Origin: Pelecanus crispus
Taxonomy: Eukaryota; Chordata; Aves; Pelecaniformes; Pelecanidae
Direction: 5' to 3'
Assembly: GCF_030463565.1 (NCBI RefSeq)
Contig: NC_134644.1
Coordinates: forward strand, 112,843,684 to 112,907,683
Length of the DNA: 64,000 bases
Both the position numbers and the translations under genes were made by a program. Numbering within the stretch: the first letter of the stretch is position 1; each line of letters begins with the position of its first letter. The notes below the pieces were generated by a model that worked only from the letters and a program-made list of their open reading frames with translations, was not told the DNA's origin and searched no databases. Positions 1 through 13,900 of the stretch are shown here, piece by piece.

Positions 1-961
1 TCAGATCTACCTGAAGTTAACATTAATACTTTATATTTAAGGTGAAAGAGTGGCCTCAATTCAAAACTGGCTACATACAAATACATAAAAATGACAGACA
101 TCTTATTTCACATTTTTCACTAAGTTTTTTGTAGAGTTCTCTGGGAGGTTTCATGACAGAGTGATATGACTAGTTCTATTAATGATACCTAATATATTAC
201 AGAAATCCATTTATCTTCATTATATTACATAAAGAATTGCATTCAGAAATTAAAAAAAAAAAAGTAAATTTTCTAACATAGATAACCTAAAACAAAAGCT
301 AGGCTTCTAGCAATAGTATTATTTATAGCAGAGTCTGCTTCACAAAATGGTTGTAAGAATCAGTGAGAACTAAGACAGACAAAATGCAGCTATCTGGATA
401 GTCAGTAGCTTGTTAGTAAGTATATATAACAAATAGTATTAAACTCATCAACATTATTTTTGAAATTTGTCTCTTGGTTCTCATTGGCGATGGATCATCC
501 ATACAGTTATTTGCCTTTCAAGTAATGACAAGCTAAATATCTTTGTCCAAAATCAACAAATCATAGTATCAAAAATTATATTTTATTGCATTAAAATAAT
601 ATTATATAGTTAAGAACACACTTTTTCTTTATCCTATCATCAGATATTTTTCTGAAGGAAGTTAGGATTATACAACTCATTAGTGGAATTTATGAAAATA
701 GAAACACTGAAAACATTGCTTTCTAACAAAAAAAAGCAGTATAAACTGCTGCAAACTCATAACAGTATTCTCATGACACTTATGTTCATAATACTGATAA
801 TGATTAAAAGTTACCAAAGCTTTACCAGTTTATCCTATTGGAGATACATTTCACATAGTGATTTTTTTTAAAAAAGTCATTATTGAAACAGGATATTTCT
901 TGAACTTTCTGCATTTATACTAATTTCTAAATCAAAAATAACCATTTATCAAACCTCCACT

Positions 962-1237
962 TTGAAAATTTTAAAAACGTACCTGGTTATGATAAGTAAG
1001 GATCCTACTATATCTGAAAAACAAGCTATGGTTAATGGGGTGTTAGAACTAATACTACCTGATAGTAGTGAAGAAGAGAAAAATCTAGCTAGATCTAACT
1101 TAGCCACATACTTCAATTACTCTTTGTTTTCTGATCTTCAATACTTCTGGATATTTCAGGTTGTTTTCCTCCTTACCATCAGCATGACAGTAACCCATAC
1201 TTTGTCCCTGAAGAGAAATATAAAAATTAAAGAGTAA
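962..1237 (+). other. Unassigned 91-codon open frame, coding status doubtful
   Basis: I do not recognise this frame. It starts at ATG 962 and ends at TAA 1237. Residues about 20-50 look protein-like, with an acidic patch (DSSEEEK), and are followed by a hydrophobic stretch (about residues 62-78) and a lysine-rich end. An AATAAA motif lies about 250 bases downstream (near 1488) and a CCAAT-like motif lies between. It could be a decayed retroelement or pseudogene end, or chance in AT-rich DNA. No splice structure or partner frame supports it as a gene. Confidence 0.15.
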
Positions 1238-2550
1238 ACCCAGGAGCTTAAGACCCCTTACCCTCTGGGTTTGCTGGGTTCCTCTTGCTTCTCGGTGTTA
1301 CAGACATATGTATAAACAACAGAATTTCCTGCATCCTTTTCTCATCTGCACAGTACTGGGACTTGGCCAATGGGATTAGTTACAGCATTATGGCCACTCC
1401 ACAGTAACTTGAAAAAGATTCTCATTGGTCAGACTTTATCAAAACTAAACCCACATTTTTTCTTTTAAGTACATGTCATTTATCCAAAATAAAACTTTTT
1501 GGCATATTGTTCCTCACTAAGTATTGCTTTATTCAGTTTTCATTTCTCCCTCCCTTTCTAAACTGAAGACTGTGACCCCAGTCTCCCAAATATTATGTAT
1601 AAGCTTAAATTAATTATTCTAATCACAGTAGTTAAGCACAGGTACTAGTCTTTTCCAGGTTGGGTGGATTCTTATGCCACTGTTTGTTTTTAGTATACCT
1701 CCTGAGTTTTAAATATCCTATAATAAGACTATTTTCTCCCTCTGTATGACTGTATAACATCTAGCCAATACATGTACTTTCATAATTGACTTAGTAATTA
1801 GCCAGAGGATGTTAGATATTATTGTGAAAAATTGTAGTATTTTAGATAATCAGAGAAATGAAAAGAATATGGTGAGGAAAGGTAAAAAAAAATGATTTTG
1901 AAAAGCTAATGTCTGAAAAATTAAATACCTTTGCATTAAAATTTATAGTTACAGTATTGCAACAGCAGCTAAGACATATTTATTTAAAGAATATAAGGTG
2001 AAACGTTTTTGTAACTGACATGTGACAAAACATGACACCACTGTCCCAAGACTGATATCACAGGCCACCTAAATGGCAGGTCCTCAAGGCATAAAACTGA
2101 TATAGTTAGACACAGCTGAAACAATTTGCCATAGCTCTGAAAAGCTAAATATTTCTAATTAAAAAAATACTCATAACATACAGAATATTGACAATTCCTA
2201 TGTCATGATCTCAGACCGAGAAGCCAAATTTCCTTACTCACAGCTTTAAGGAACATATCTCTACTTCCCTACTAACATCCCACCACGTTTTAACAGCAGT
2301 ATAGCAGGTAGTCTTTTAATCATGAATAGTAGCTACAACTGCAGGATTCTTCACTTAAACAAGGGGATTGTCTGATACCAGGATTTTTTTTTTTTTTTAA
2401 TTTAAGGAAATGAACAAGCAAAACCTCCCATTCCCATCAATTACATGGTCATTATGTGACTTTCATGACTCACAAAATCTATTCCACTGCCAAGAGACAA
2501 AAGACATTCAGTAAAAAAGGTGAAAAAAACATAGACATTTCTATTTTTTA

Positions 2551-2757
2551 AAAAAAAGAGACCACACACAAAACAAAAACCACCACCACAGAAAAACCCA
2601 CAACCAAAAAAACAAAACAAAGCCAAAACAAAACCCCAAACTAAAGCAAGAGGAAAACACACCCCAAAAAAACCACAACAAAAACAAACCCCAAGTCTGT
2701 ATCAAATTAAAACCAACAAAACCACAACAAAGTCCAAATCCAAACAATAAAATAATA
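2551..2757. repeat. A/C-only low-complexity tract
   Basis: About 200 bases are almost entirely A and C on the + strand, made of irregular ACAA, CCAAA and CCACCA words. The G/T-only complement makes long spurious minus-strand open frames rich in Phe, Gly, Trp and Cys, which should not be read as genes. Confidence 0.75.
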
Positions 2758-3329
2758 AGACAATAGCTACTTTATGCATCTTCCACGGTTTCTTTAGCAA
2801 ACACATAAATCTCATCTCCCACTAGAATACTCTCTGGCTACATTCCGTTATCCCCACTGTAGGAAATCAATTCACATTTATTTTAAAAATGAAATTACAT
2901 ACACATCATAACTTACATGGTATGTTACTCCTTTGCAACTAATCACATCTCAACCCGTTCATGAGATACAGAACTCACTCTCCACCATTCTTCGCTTACT
3001 GTAATCTCTGAATGATTCCAAGAAGCTTGTTCTATTGCCCATACTCAAACAAATTCTCAGTTTCTAAGGAAATTGATGCTGATTCATTTTATCCGAGAGG
3101 AAGTTAAGTAACTTTGCTCACAACTGAAAATGTCTTCACAAGTAAAGATCTGTAACAGAGAATTTATCATTCCAAAATTAAAAAAAAAAAAAAAATTACC
3201 GTACACTATGTGAAGGAACGAGTACTGTTGGAAATACTCCTAAGTATACGTTGAATTCTTTGACACAGATGTCTTAAAAATCCCCAGAGCCTCTTTTCAG
3301 TTCTTTTCTCCTGGACACCATTTAAAGAG

Positions 3330-3360
<31 letters not shown>

Positions 3361-3375
3361 AGAGAGAGAGAGAGA
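3330..3375. repeat. A-run followed by (GA)n microsatellite
   Basis: A run of about 28 A runs directly into about nine GA units. It ends about 17 bases before the solo LTR. The run is likely length-polymorphic. Confidence 0.9.
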
Positions 3376-3392
3376 CCACGGTCCTTAATAAC

Positions 3393-3962
3393 TGTCGTGG
3401 TTTAGCCCCAGCCAGCAACTAAGCACCACGCAGCTGCTCGCTCACTCCCCCTGCCCCGATGGGATGGGGGAGAGAATCGGAGGAGTAAGAGTGAGAAACA
3501 CTCCTGGGTTGAGATAAGAACAGTTTCATAATTGAAATAAAGTAAAATAGTAATGCTAATAGTAACAGTATAATAATGATGATAATAATAATGGTATACG
3601 AAGCAAGTGATGCACAATGCAATTGCTCACCACCCGCCGACCAATACCCAGACAGTTCCCAAGCAGCGATCGCTGCTCCCCGGCCAACTGCCCCTAGTTT
3701 CTATACTGAGCATGACGTCATATGGTATGGAATAGCCCTTTGGGCAGTTTGGATCAACTGTTCTGGCTGTGCCCCCTCCCAGTTTCTTGTGCACCTGGCA
3801 GAGCATGGGAAGCTAGAAAGTCCTTGACTAGCATAAGCACTACTTAGCAACAACTAAAAACATCAGTGTGGTATCAATATTTTTCTCATCCTAAATCCAA
3901 AACACAGCACTATGCCTGCTACTAGGAAGAAAATTAACTCTATCCCAGCCGAAACCAGGACA
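3393..3962 (-). mobile_element. Solo LTR of an avian endogenous retrovirus
   Basis: The element runs from TGTCGTGGTTTAGCCCC to CCAGGACA, giving TG...CA ends and about 570 bp, and it matches from memory a very common neoavian ERV LTR family. Read on the minus strand it has promoter layout: a CRE-type palindrome TGACGTCA (3713-3720), then a degraded TATA box (TATAGAAA, complement of 3698-3705), then a TTATTATTATC-rich segment and a C/G-rich end. No internal retroviral sequence adjoins it, so it is a solo LTR. I see no clear target-site duplication: the flanks are TAATAAC and CTATTG. Several overlapping minus-strand open frames here are by-products. The ERV class is not certain. Confidence 0.85.
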
Positions 3963-6900
3963 CTATTGTTTGGGAAGGAACACTATACTTTTCAGGAAAA
4001 AAGGCACAAAAAAAGAATTATGCATAATAGGCCAATAGTAAAGCTATAACCAAAACCCAGGTTCTATTCTGTCACACTGTATAGTAATTGCCAATTCTTG
4101 GAGGAATCTTGATTTTATATAATTGTTAAAGATTCATTCAAATTTAATTAATAATTTAAAAAATTGCACTGTAAATCTGGGAAGTTAGCATGTGAAATTG
4201 TATGGAGCAAACTATATGCAGATGACATGTTTCATAAACTTTGATGAAAAATATCATTGACTTTGATGACAGAATCAAATGTAAAAAAAACCCAAAACCA
4301 AGCAAAACCAAAACCTTTTTGTACTAAATAAGTTTGTGGATTGTAACTCTTCATGATGCTAGGGAACTACTAGGGAAAGTACTATGAGGTACTATTAGGG
4401 AAAGGGAGCAAGGAACCTGACACACTTAATGGTGCAAGATTTGATAAGCAATTTTAAATGTTTATTGAAAAAATAAGCGGCATAGGCAGTTATTTTTATA
4501 TTTTTAGCTGCAGATATATTCTTCCTTTTTAGTCTCATTTCACCCTTGACCTTGATGTTAGGCCTATCACTGTAATAATTACAGAACAAGTGTTGCCAAC
4601 ATGCAAGCTTGCTAACACACAACCTTCACATAGCGAGCTGAACTGCCTTCCTAGAAATCTCCAGGTATATAAACAATTCTTAGTAAGTTCACACTAAGAA
4701 CATTCATATGCTCATCAAGAGAATGAGACTGTGGTCATTATTTTTGTAAGAAAATTGTACTGAGGAAAATATGATAAAGACTGTAGGCAGCCTCAATAAT
4801 CCAGAACATATGTTTTGATACATGGCATTAGCTGTCAACTGGACTGTTGCACCCCTGACTAGTGTGGGATAGACTCCCTTCACTTTGAGTACATTTGAAC
4901 TTTGGCAGCACGCCTGATCTGGTCTTTCCAAGATCCACAGAGAAGCATTAACAGAACATGAAAGCCAAATTTTAAATTTTTAAATGTCAAGACCCATTCC
5001 TTTGGGGTCACAAAGGAAGAGACCTGATCCTTCTCAGGATTACTGAGCCAAGGAAGGGGATTATTTAATTCGTCTCAGAGGAGAAAGTTAGAGCAAATCT
5101 TTTTCAAAACACAGAAGTTAACAGTATTTACCATATTGATGCAATTACTTTAGCAGATATAAGAAATTAAATCGCATTACTGTTCAAATAAAAACGAATA
5201 AACACTTCAAGCACAAATAGCAATAGTTTGGAACATCCCTATTAACTACATTGGAAAATAGAAAGGGGTATGAAGCATTAAAATTATACCCTTTTGAAAT
5301 TTGGCTTCCTCAAGTAGTCTCAAAAACCACATAAATACACCAGTTCTTTGTTGATGAAACTAATTTTTAATCTTAATATTATTTCACACAATTTCATGCA
5401 ACTGAAGCAATAAACAACACAATGCATTTGAAAACATAAGGTTAGAAGGTCATCCTTTGCTGTACCTCAACCCTAGACATGCTCCCTTAGGTAATGAAAA
5501 TAAATAGAAGACAATTTAACAGTAGAAAGTACCTTCAAGGCATGAAGGAGAAGAAGATGGGGCAAAAAAGTCATATAACTTTTAATCTCATCTCTGCAGC
5601 AGCAAAGCCCAAACTTACATAACAAAAAAGCAAACCTGTGAAAATATGGCTAGTTACAGAAGGGTTAAGTCAGTAACCAAAGCCACCAAAAATGAGACAC
5701 CACCAAACCTCATACACAAACTAATCAGTGTGGAAAAACATGTTGCAGCTCTGTTTCTTTGATACACAGACGAGGAAGAAGATACAGTTAGTGTAATTAT
5801 TTTCTAGAATCTCTCTCCAAAATTAGAAATTCAAGAGAGAGATAATACTTTTTCCCTCATTTTCTTCTGAGTTCTAGCATGTACTAAACAAGCAATCATA
5901 AGAAAGTTTTGCTTCTATAGCTTTTCTATTTAATAGCATTAATTTGACATTACTCATCAACAATACTAACCTAAAAAACTTAAGTAGTGATCTTTGAACA
6001 AATTAATCATCACATAACAAGGATATGCATCATAAAACTTTCAAAGCAGGCAACAATAGGTTACACAGAAGCATAACAAGATTACGTGAATAAAACCACT
6101 TATGCATTTAACGCCTCTCTCCTACCTAAGTAACTTTAAAACAGGACATAAAACTTACAGGCACTATCATACAGCAATGCCTTGTGAAAACATCTTCATT
6201 TTATTCTGTCACAGTCATAAAGCATAACAGGAAGAAGCTTATCTAGAGGTAATACTTTGCTCAGCTTGTTAGTCCAATTCTGAGTTAACCTGCGCAAGTT
6301 AAATTGATTCACAGGTGCAAACAGTTCGGGCAGGCAGATGTAGACAATTTACCTTGTACAGGTCTGTGCTGCTGGTTGAAGTTCTTTGCTTATTAGAACT
6401 GAAACAGGAAAAAACTTCATATTACGTTTGAGTGGTGTTAGGCTATTCAATACTTCACAGCACATATAGCAAAGTTGTGATAAAATTACTTTTTTTCTTA
6501 AAGATTCAGTGTAAATAAAAGCTTCGCTCTCTGTAGTTCATTACAGTCTTTAGTGAAAATTAACACATAACACCTGAAACTGGATTGTTCATTATAGATA
6601 AGTATACTTCAACAGGACTCAGCTAGGCAGAACTACTACTGATTCCCAATATCCACAAAATATAAACAGAGCATGATATAAAATAGGTCCTGAAGTTGAA
6701 GATTCCTGTGCACTGGAACTTATTTCCACATAGTTGCAGAATTTGTGGTTTACGTTTTAAAAAAAATAAAGAAATCAAGAGAAGACAACTCAGTTATTTC
6801 AACTGTTCCTGATTTTATTCCAGGTGTCTCCTGACCAGTTGATGGTTATTTTTTAAAGCAGTTATAGAATTTGCAAGAGGATAACATTCCAGCAACATTA

Positions 6901-9900
6901 GGATGAGAAATAGAAGTAAAATTGAAAAAAAATATTCTCCTTTTGTGATATTCATATTATTTTCTACTGAATGCTTACAAAAATGTTTCCCTTTTCCATA
7001 CTTTATAAATAACTCAGCAAAATAATTTCCAGCTAAAGTCTTAATAAAAATATCATTAAAAAATGCTGGTACATCTGATGGAGAAAACACTAATACAACT
7101 TCGTAATTTATATTTATGACTACAGTTTTCTGTTGAAATAATGTAATGTTGAAATAGCAGCAACAGACTTTAGAAGAATTTTAAATGGAATTAAAGTAAG
7201 ACTAAATTAAGCAGTTTCTTTTTTATGAAAGAAAAAATATTTTTTCTAGTCTGATATTTCAATATGAAAAATCAAAACCAGTTGAGTCAAAGAGATATGG
7301 TTATTCTTGCTCTTCAGTGTAACCAGTGCATGGAGAGGTCGCCTTGCCAAACCTTTCATTCACTGCACACGGGTGTGATGGTGCTGTGAATTCTAGATGT
7401 GTTCACTAATGCACTAGTAGAAAGACATGCACATGTAGGTGCAAAGAAGACAGAGACTTAGCACAATTTTTCACTTCATCACCTTCAATCAAACAAAAAA
7501 TCTGACTTTGAATGAATCAGTACTAATCAGCACATTCCTATAAAAGAAATCAAGTAATCTCTATGTATATTTCTGATGAAAAATGTCAAAGATCCAAAAC
7601 TACGATAAAAATCGTGAAGCCTCACATTTTTAGGGAAAATATGTTTCTTGATGAATCGTTCATATGCTCAGATATCTCAGTTTGTTTTCCTCAGATATCA
7701 ATTATAAAATAAATGTATTTTTTCAAAAAAAGGTTGACAAATACTGCAATGAAGTGTGCAAGAAGTATGTGTATGTTCCAGCATCACATTGGGAAGGCTG
7801 CAGGATGAGATGCTACTTGCATCCTTAGAATGTGGCTGCTATTAACAAGCACAGCTTCAGAAACAACCTTTTCTTTTTCCTGCTCCTATAACCTAAGAAG
7901 AAGAGTATCTTCCACAAGAATACCTCTGCTAAATACCTACCTACAGGGGGTTGTAACAGCAATGTGATGTGACTAGTGTTTCCTCAGACCATACCTAAGC
8001 AGGGAAGATGTCTAAATTGTATTATAAACACCACCTACCCCATTCTGAAAAATATAATTATTACCAATTTTTCACAGTTATGAAAACTCATTAATTTTCC
8101 TGTTTGATCTAAAAGTAGTTATTTCTTTTACTAGGATAGCATTACTGCAGGTACGCAATATTCAAACAGCAACAGTGACTGCCACAAAAACTTTAATCGC
8201 TGTACATACAGTTACTGAATTAAAAAGTTATGGTTTATTTACTTTTACAAGTGACAGTATCTCCCTGGCTGTAGGGTTGCCATTCTCAATAATGAAAACA
8301 TCTTGTATCTTCAGCATTTTAAGTGACAAAACTTGGCAAGATTGAAGGTTCTATGTTATTAATAAAAAGTGTGTTTTCATTTAGGTTTCTGAATATCTGG
8401 ACTTCATCTGTATCTATTTCAGAAAAGAAGCTATGGTAATTAGGTCTTTAAATCAGGAGATTATAAATAACATCCAAAGGAAGACGTGTTCCTGAGTATT
8501 TCCTGTAGTCCAAAATGAAGATGAACATCAGCTGCATACAGATGTTGAAAGTTAGTGTCTTAGTATTACCTATAGGTCGACATCAGTTAAAGAGGCCATA
8601 GAAAGCATGAATGTATTTAAGACCTTGCTCCACATTCCTGTGATGACTTTGATTAGGTCAATTGTCCTTACCCAGGATTAAATTAAAATTAGAACCCAAA
8701 TCATGTTTATCTGTAGAAAGTCTGGTTTTTGGTTTTGGATAGGATCAACATTTTTTTTTAATTTGTTTTTCATACACAAATAAAAACTGCAGCAATAGAA
8801 TACTTTTATTTTCTGCAGTTTTCTTTACTCAAGGCTATTCTGCACCACTAAAGCATGATCAAAAATATACCTCTTTTTGGATAATTCAATAACCAATTTT
8901 AGTTAATAAGTAATTTCTCAGCAGCCTGATGAGAAACACAGGAATCTCTTCTTGCAAGCTTTTACTCTATTGTTTGTTAAACTACCTGTTATTGTTGTAA
9001 AAATTAATCACAGCTTCAAAACAAACGTTATTAATCACCTTACAGCATAAGGCAGTACCACAAAGAGATATGCAAACTACCTCCAACAGTATTACTAAAA
9101 AGCATAAAAAAAAAAAAAGAAGGCATTGGGCTGAGCAGAGTGTCAGGCAAATGTCTTGAATTAAAGTTGTGTAAACCAGTTTTCAGTTGACAGCAGGAAC
9201 AGTATTTGTGGATGTACTTGTGTGCTACAAATAAGCTGCAAGTACTACACCATACCATGTGGTTGTAAAAGAGAGCTGACATTAATCTAAAGACATGAAT
9301 CTTTACTATAGTTTTAAAATACCCTCTTATTAAAAGTACTGTGCACAATTTATCTGGCTCTTTCCATGCAGTCTCGCAGCCATCTCTATCATTTCAAAGT
9401 GTATCTGTCAGCAATGGTCTGAACAGACGAATACCCACGAAGACAGCATGACACAGCTGAGGGTCAAGATTGTTGCAAATGTCTTGCATCTAAGATAACC
9501 CACACTTCTTGCAGTATGTCTTTGTTGAAACACTCTTCCACATAATCCCTCAGTAACAAGGAGCCCCTTGGTAAACTAAGCCATTCTAAGTGTACCCTTG
9601 AGAGGCCTAAAGTTGACACATATGAAAGTGGCTGCTACGGATTAGCCTGAGAAGTACATCCATTTCCCAGGGAATTATTAAGATTACTACTGAGATGATT
9701 GAATTTTATTTTGAATGGTTATGTTCAATGAGAATCCTCAGGCCAGTTTAAACTTTCTTTTCCATATTAACGAGACTAGAGCTGTGGCCATGTTGTTTTA
9801 TGACTTTTTTACTGAAATGGAAAAGGACACTGCTTATTACCTACATTCTGGGCTTGTCAGGAACTTACGTGTCTTTGTCATTTCTAAAGGAGTACTACAG

Positions 9901-10856
9901 ACTGATCTGTATACATTAAAAAAATTTACTCATTTAATGCTTTCTTTTACATTTTAACTTCTTCACCTTTTTCAATTAGCAAACTGCCTAGCACAATCTT
10001 GTACTGCTTCAGAGTATCCTCTCACTAATGTATTCTGCTTAATCTAATTCTTTCTTTCTATTCTTAGTGTCTTTCCATCATAATTAAGCACAGGAATGCC
10101 CTGCAGAAATGATTGGATGAACTTTCCCAATATCCAAGATCCCATCACAGATGAGCCAAAGAAACACATTCTGTACTGTTTAACTTGACCCAAGTTTATG
10201 GCTAGCATTTCTCCTGAAAAAGAAGGACAGGAAAGCAAGAAACAGAATAAAAACTATTCTGTAGAAACTTTGCTCATTAATGAAATTCAGACAGATAATG
10301 TGAGCAGCTACAAGGATAATTTTCAAATCTAGAATATTAGTAACTTAATCCCTCATTCTAATATTTGGGATAGTTAAACGAAGGTGGGAATAACATATGG
10401 AAAGTGGTGGGTGGGGGTGGTACTAAAGCAAACCAACCAAACTGATGTATGAAAATATCTGTAAGTAAGGATCCCCTCACCGTTACAGCAGCATCTTTAT
10501 TTATATTCTAAAAAATAGTTTTATCTTACAGTGCAAGCATCCACTCAGAGAGTATTCTTTGGTGAGACTTTTCCATTTGTTGCTCTGCTAAATCTCCACT
10601 CCATTCCTTGCCTAAAGAAAATCAGTGCTAGAACTGAGAAAGATTACTTTCTAACACAAAAGGAGTTCTATTCTCCACTCCTCATAATTTAGCTATGAAG
10701 ATTCAGCTTTAATAATCAGTAAAAACTGTGTCGTAAATCAAAAACATGCTTGAAAAATATGGATTTGCAATGAAACGAAATATGTGGGCAACTTCAGATA
10801 TCAGAATTAGAAACAGAAACCATCAATAAACTAATTTAGTAACTCAAGCATATTTA
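3963..10856. other. AT-rich non-coding DNA, nothing recognised
   Basis: No supported exon, RNA gene or identifiable transposable element was seen on either strand. Open frames such as those at 4395-4622, 6815-7090 and 9040-9348 (all minus) are short, isolated and of the composition expected by chance. Confidence 0.6.
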
Positions 10857-10918
10857 GATTACTGATAAATTTATTTTTTTAGATGGGGATTACTGATAAA
10901 TTTATTTTTTTAGATGGG
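10857..10918. repeat. Exact 2 x 31-bp tandem duplication
   Basis: The unit at 10857-10887, beginning GATTACTGATAAATTT and ending AGATGGG, is repeated without any difference at 10888-10918. The identity suggests a recent slippage or duplication event. There is no gene nearby. Confidence 0.97.
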
Positions 10919-13900
10919 TGGTGGCTACCATCAGTCTGTCACAGTGATAAGCCTTAAATCTTTTAGTATCTGATGAGTTCTACTGTTCTACAAACAGGGA
11001 CTGAGAATGAAGGCCTGCCTAATACCTGAACAGGTGATCTGCTTTTCACCTGTCAGAGTTTGGCTAGGATCAGCTTCATTTTGACTTGGCCTTAGCCAAG
11101 TCTGAATTCATCCAGTTTTAGAAGTTTAAGGTATAGTTGAAATCTTCTAGGTAATATAGTCTTGAAAAATGTTGAAATAAATTAATTACAAAAAGTCTTA
11201 TGGAAATGTTAAAGGAGATTTGTAATCATATCTGTACATCTAGAGCTTTTATCTACAAAGATTGAAGGATCTGTATAAAAGTGTTAAAAATGTTACAAAA
11301 TTTTGCTGATGTCTCTGAAGACACAGAAAAACTCAATATATGACTTCTATTGCACCTTCCTTGTTTCTTTTTCTTCCTTCTGCCCACCTTCCAAGAGAGC
11401 AATTAAAGACAGAAAGGTGGCAAGAAAGGAAAATACAAGAAGTTTTAAAAACAAAAAGTTACCATTATACCTGTCTGATATTTTGATGTATTATGTGATG
11501 TATTGTTACAAGTTAATTTACCACAATGAAAAGATTTAGTGACAACAGGAATGTCTTATTGATTACAAGTCAAAACTATGCAAATATTTATCTTTTTAAG
11601 CTAAGATAGCCAAATTGAAATGTAGACAGTATTGTGAAGGGATGATGGCATCAAGTGAGGTGGGAATTGTCATTTGACTTCTCAGATAAGCAAAACAAGA
11701 AACATTCCAAGTGAGTATTTGTTTTGTCTAATGTATATGGCATTTAGAAAAGCAACTACAATTCTGCTCTCAGAACACTGGATATAATAACCTTTTTCTT
11801 AAGAAAAAGAAACAATGCCACTTTCTGTTAAATTGTCAGTACTTGCTTTTATTCAGCTAGCAGTAAGAATTACTGCTGATGAAGGTACGTGGTACAAGTT
11901 CCACTATTTCCCTTCAGCTAAATATATCTGCTGGCAACCCTGAACTTCAGTGATCTAGTTGTCAACAGTCTGATGACTAACGGAACAGATTTAACAGACA
12001 GATAGATCATTTCTTTTTCCATTGATTTTTTTCATATGCACATATTTTCTATGCAGTGGGATTACATTTTTTGCTATATCTGTGGCTGATTTGAATCCAT
12101 TGAGGTCAATCTGAAGAAGTTAACTTGTTAGTTTAAATTATGTGTGGTTTTAGCCTTGTCTTTATTCAGAAGTAAGTGTAGTGTTCTGTTATGTATCTTG
12201 TGACGAAATCATCTCTCCAATGCAGAAAAAACCCCCACACTCATGCATATGACTGTGGATGTACTTTAGCTGAAACTAACTTTATAGTCTGGCTACAAAA
12301 TATTTTAATTTATATGAAAAGAGAAATTAGATGGCAAGCTGATATTCACTGAAATAGAAGATGAAACCTATTACCAGCTGATTCCCATTCCTGAAGGTTG
12401 TGCGTATAAATAAAAGGAGAATATAAAAGTATATAAGGCAGCAATCATTCAAATTAATCAAAAATATTCATAATCCTGATACTAATATGCTTTCATACTC
12501 AAAAAAGTACTCATGAAATAACAAAACCACTTTATCTTTGGCATAAGCTTTTCCTTCCTTGTTGGCTTTAGCAAATGTTAAATCCTAAGAGGCGACACAT
12601 AGCATCAGGTTACTTAAAATCAATCACATGGTTTTGGCTTTAAACTGTACTTCTTTACGTGCACAGATCTGACCTCTGGCTAATAATCCATTAATTCTGT
12701 TTCATAAAACTAAATGAAATTGTAATTTGACCTGTTAGTCCTTAGTTATTAATTTTTCCAGTTTCAGCATCACCTATAGTTAGAACGTATCTTATATGTG
12801 CACAGGTGGCTTGTGCCCTCCAAGGCCAAGTTATACCATTTCCACATTAAAGATAGGATACCACTTTCAGAGCACATTTACCTTACTTCATCTCATCTAA
12901 AAGATTATTATCTTCCAAAGCTCAAAATTCTGAGCAATATATCAAAATGGGTCTACAAGATTTAATTAGCAAGCAGAAGGATAGACAAACTGGAAAAACT
13001 GCTTTCAGCAGATTATAAATCTCTGGATGCCTGATATTCATGATGAGTGAGAACACCTGCGTTGGTATTAGCTTTTACTGCATTTCCTGCTGTGGCTGTC
13101 CCTGGGCAGCTGTGGGGATACTCAGCCAATTGTAAATCCTTTCTGGCAGGGAAGGAAGAACTGCCAAAGATGCCTAGCCTGAGTGCCTTGAACTACAGCC
13201 ATAGATTTCTCCACAAGGATAGAAAATTACATCCTTCCAATCCTCTCCCAGTCACTTAATACTTCCCATTAGTTCTGATGTGTGCAATATCTCTAGATGA
13301 AACCAAGCAGATATGTGAAAAAATTTCCTCTCCTAAAGTTCATTCCACATTTTTTATATACGGCTGACCACAGTTAATTTGTACTAGTATGGTTTACTAG
13401 CATAGAACATTTCATTGCGGGTATGTTTGATTAAACTAAAAATATTTTCTTTGCCACTTGAAAACTAAATTTAACTGAAGTCAGAAAGAACATTGATAGG
13501 AAACTTCTAACTAAGGCTAAAAAGCAGAAAAGATAATGATTATGCTGATACTTTATGCTACAAAGGAAACACTTTCTCTAGGAAATACTTGCTTCTGGAG
13601 CAATAATTGCACTGCAGAAGTTGTTGTTTATAAATCTAATAAGGTATGAAACTACAGATTCAGATTCTGGGAAAGAAACATTGGCTATAGTTACACTAAA
13701 ATGGTGGGTCTTGTCACCATGGCAAAATACAAAGAGAAAAAATGTTCTAAATGGAAAATTTTTTAACTTCCCAATAAAACTGACTCAGCAGCAAAAATGT
13801 TCTGGAACAATTCTCAACACATGTGCTACCATTTCCAAACATGAAAAACATCAGTTCTGCCATCTTTTGAAGATTGGACATAGTGTTTTCAGATGTTTTT

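Larger units (their letters stand above)
1..3392. other. AT-rich non-coding DNA, no gene recognised
   Basis: This AT-rich stretch carries no recognisable exon on either strand. An isolated open frame at 962-1237 is described separately. It also holds a low-complexity A/C tract at about 2551-2757 and an A-run followed by a GA repeat at 3330-3375. If the divergent neighbour of TMX3 has a long first intron, as in mammals, this would be intronic sequence of that gene. That is inference from synteny, not from anything seen here. Confidence 0.6.

Noticed and set aside
2441-2747. Two minus-strand frames rich in Phe, Gly, Cys and Trp
   Set aside because: Translation of the G/T-only complement of an A/C low-complexity tract.
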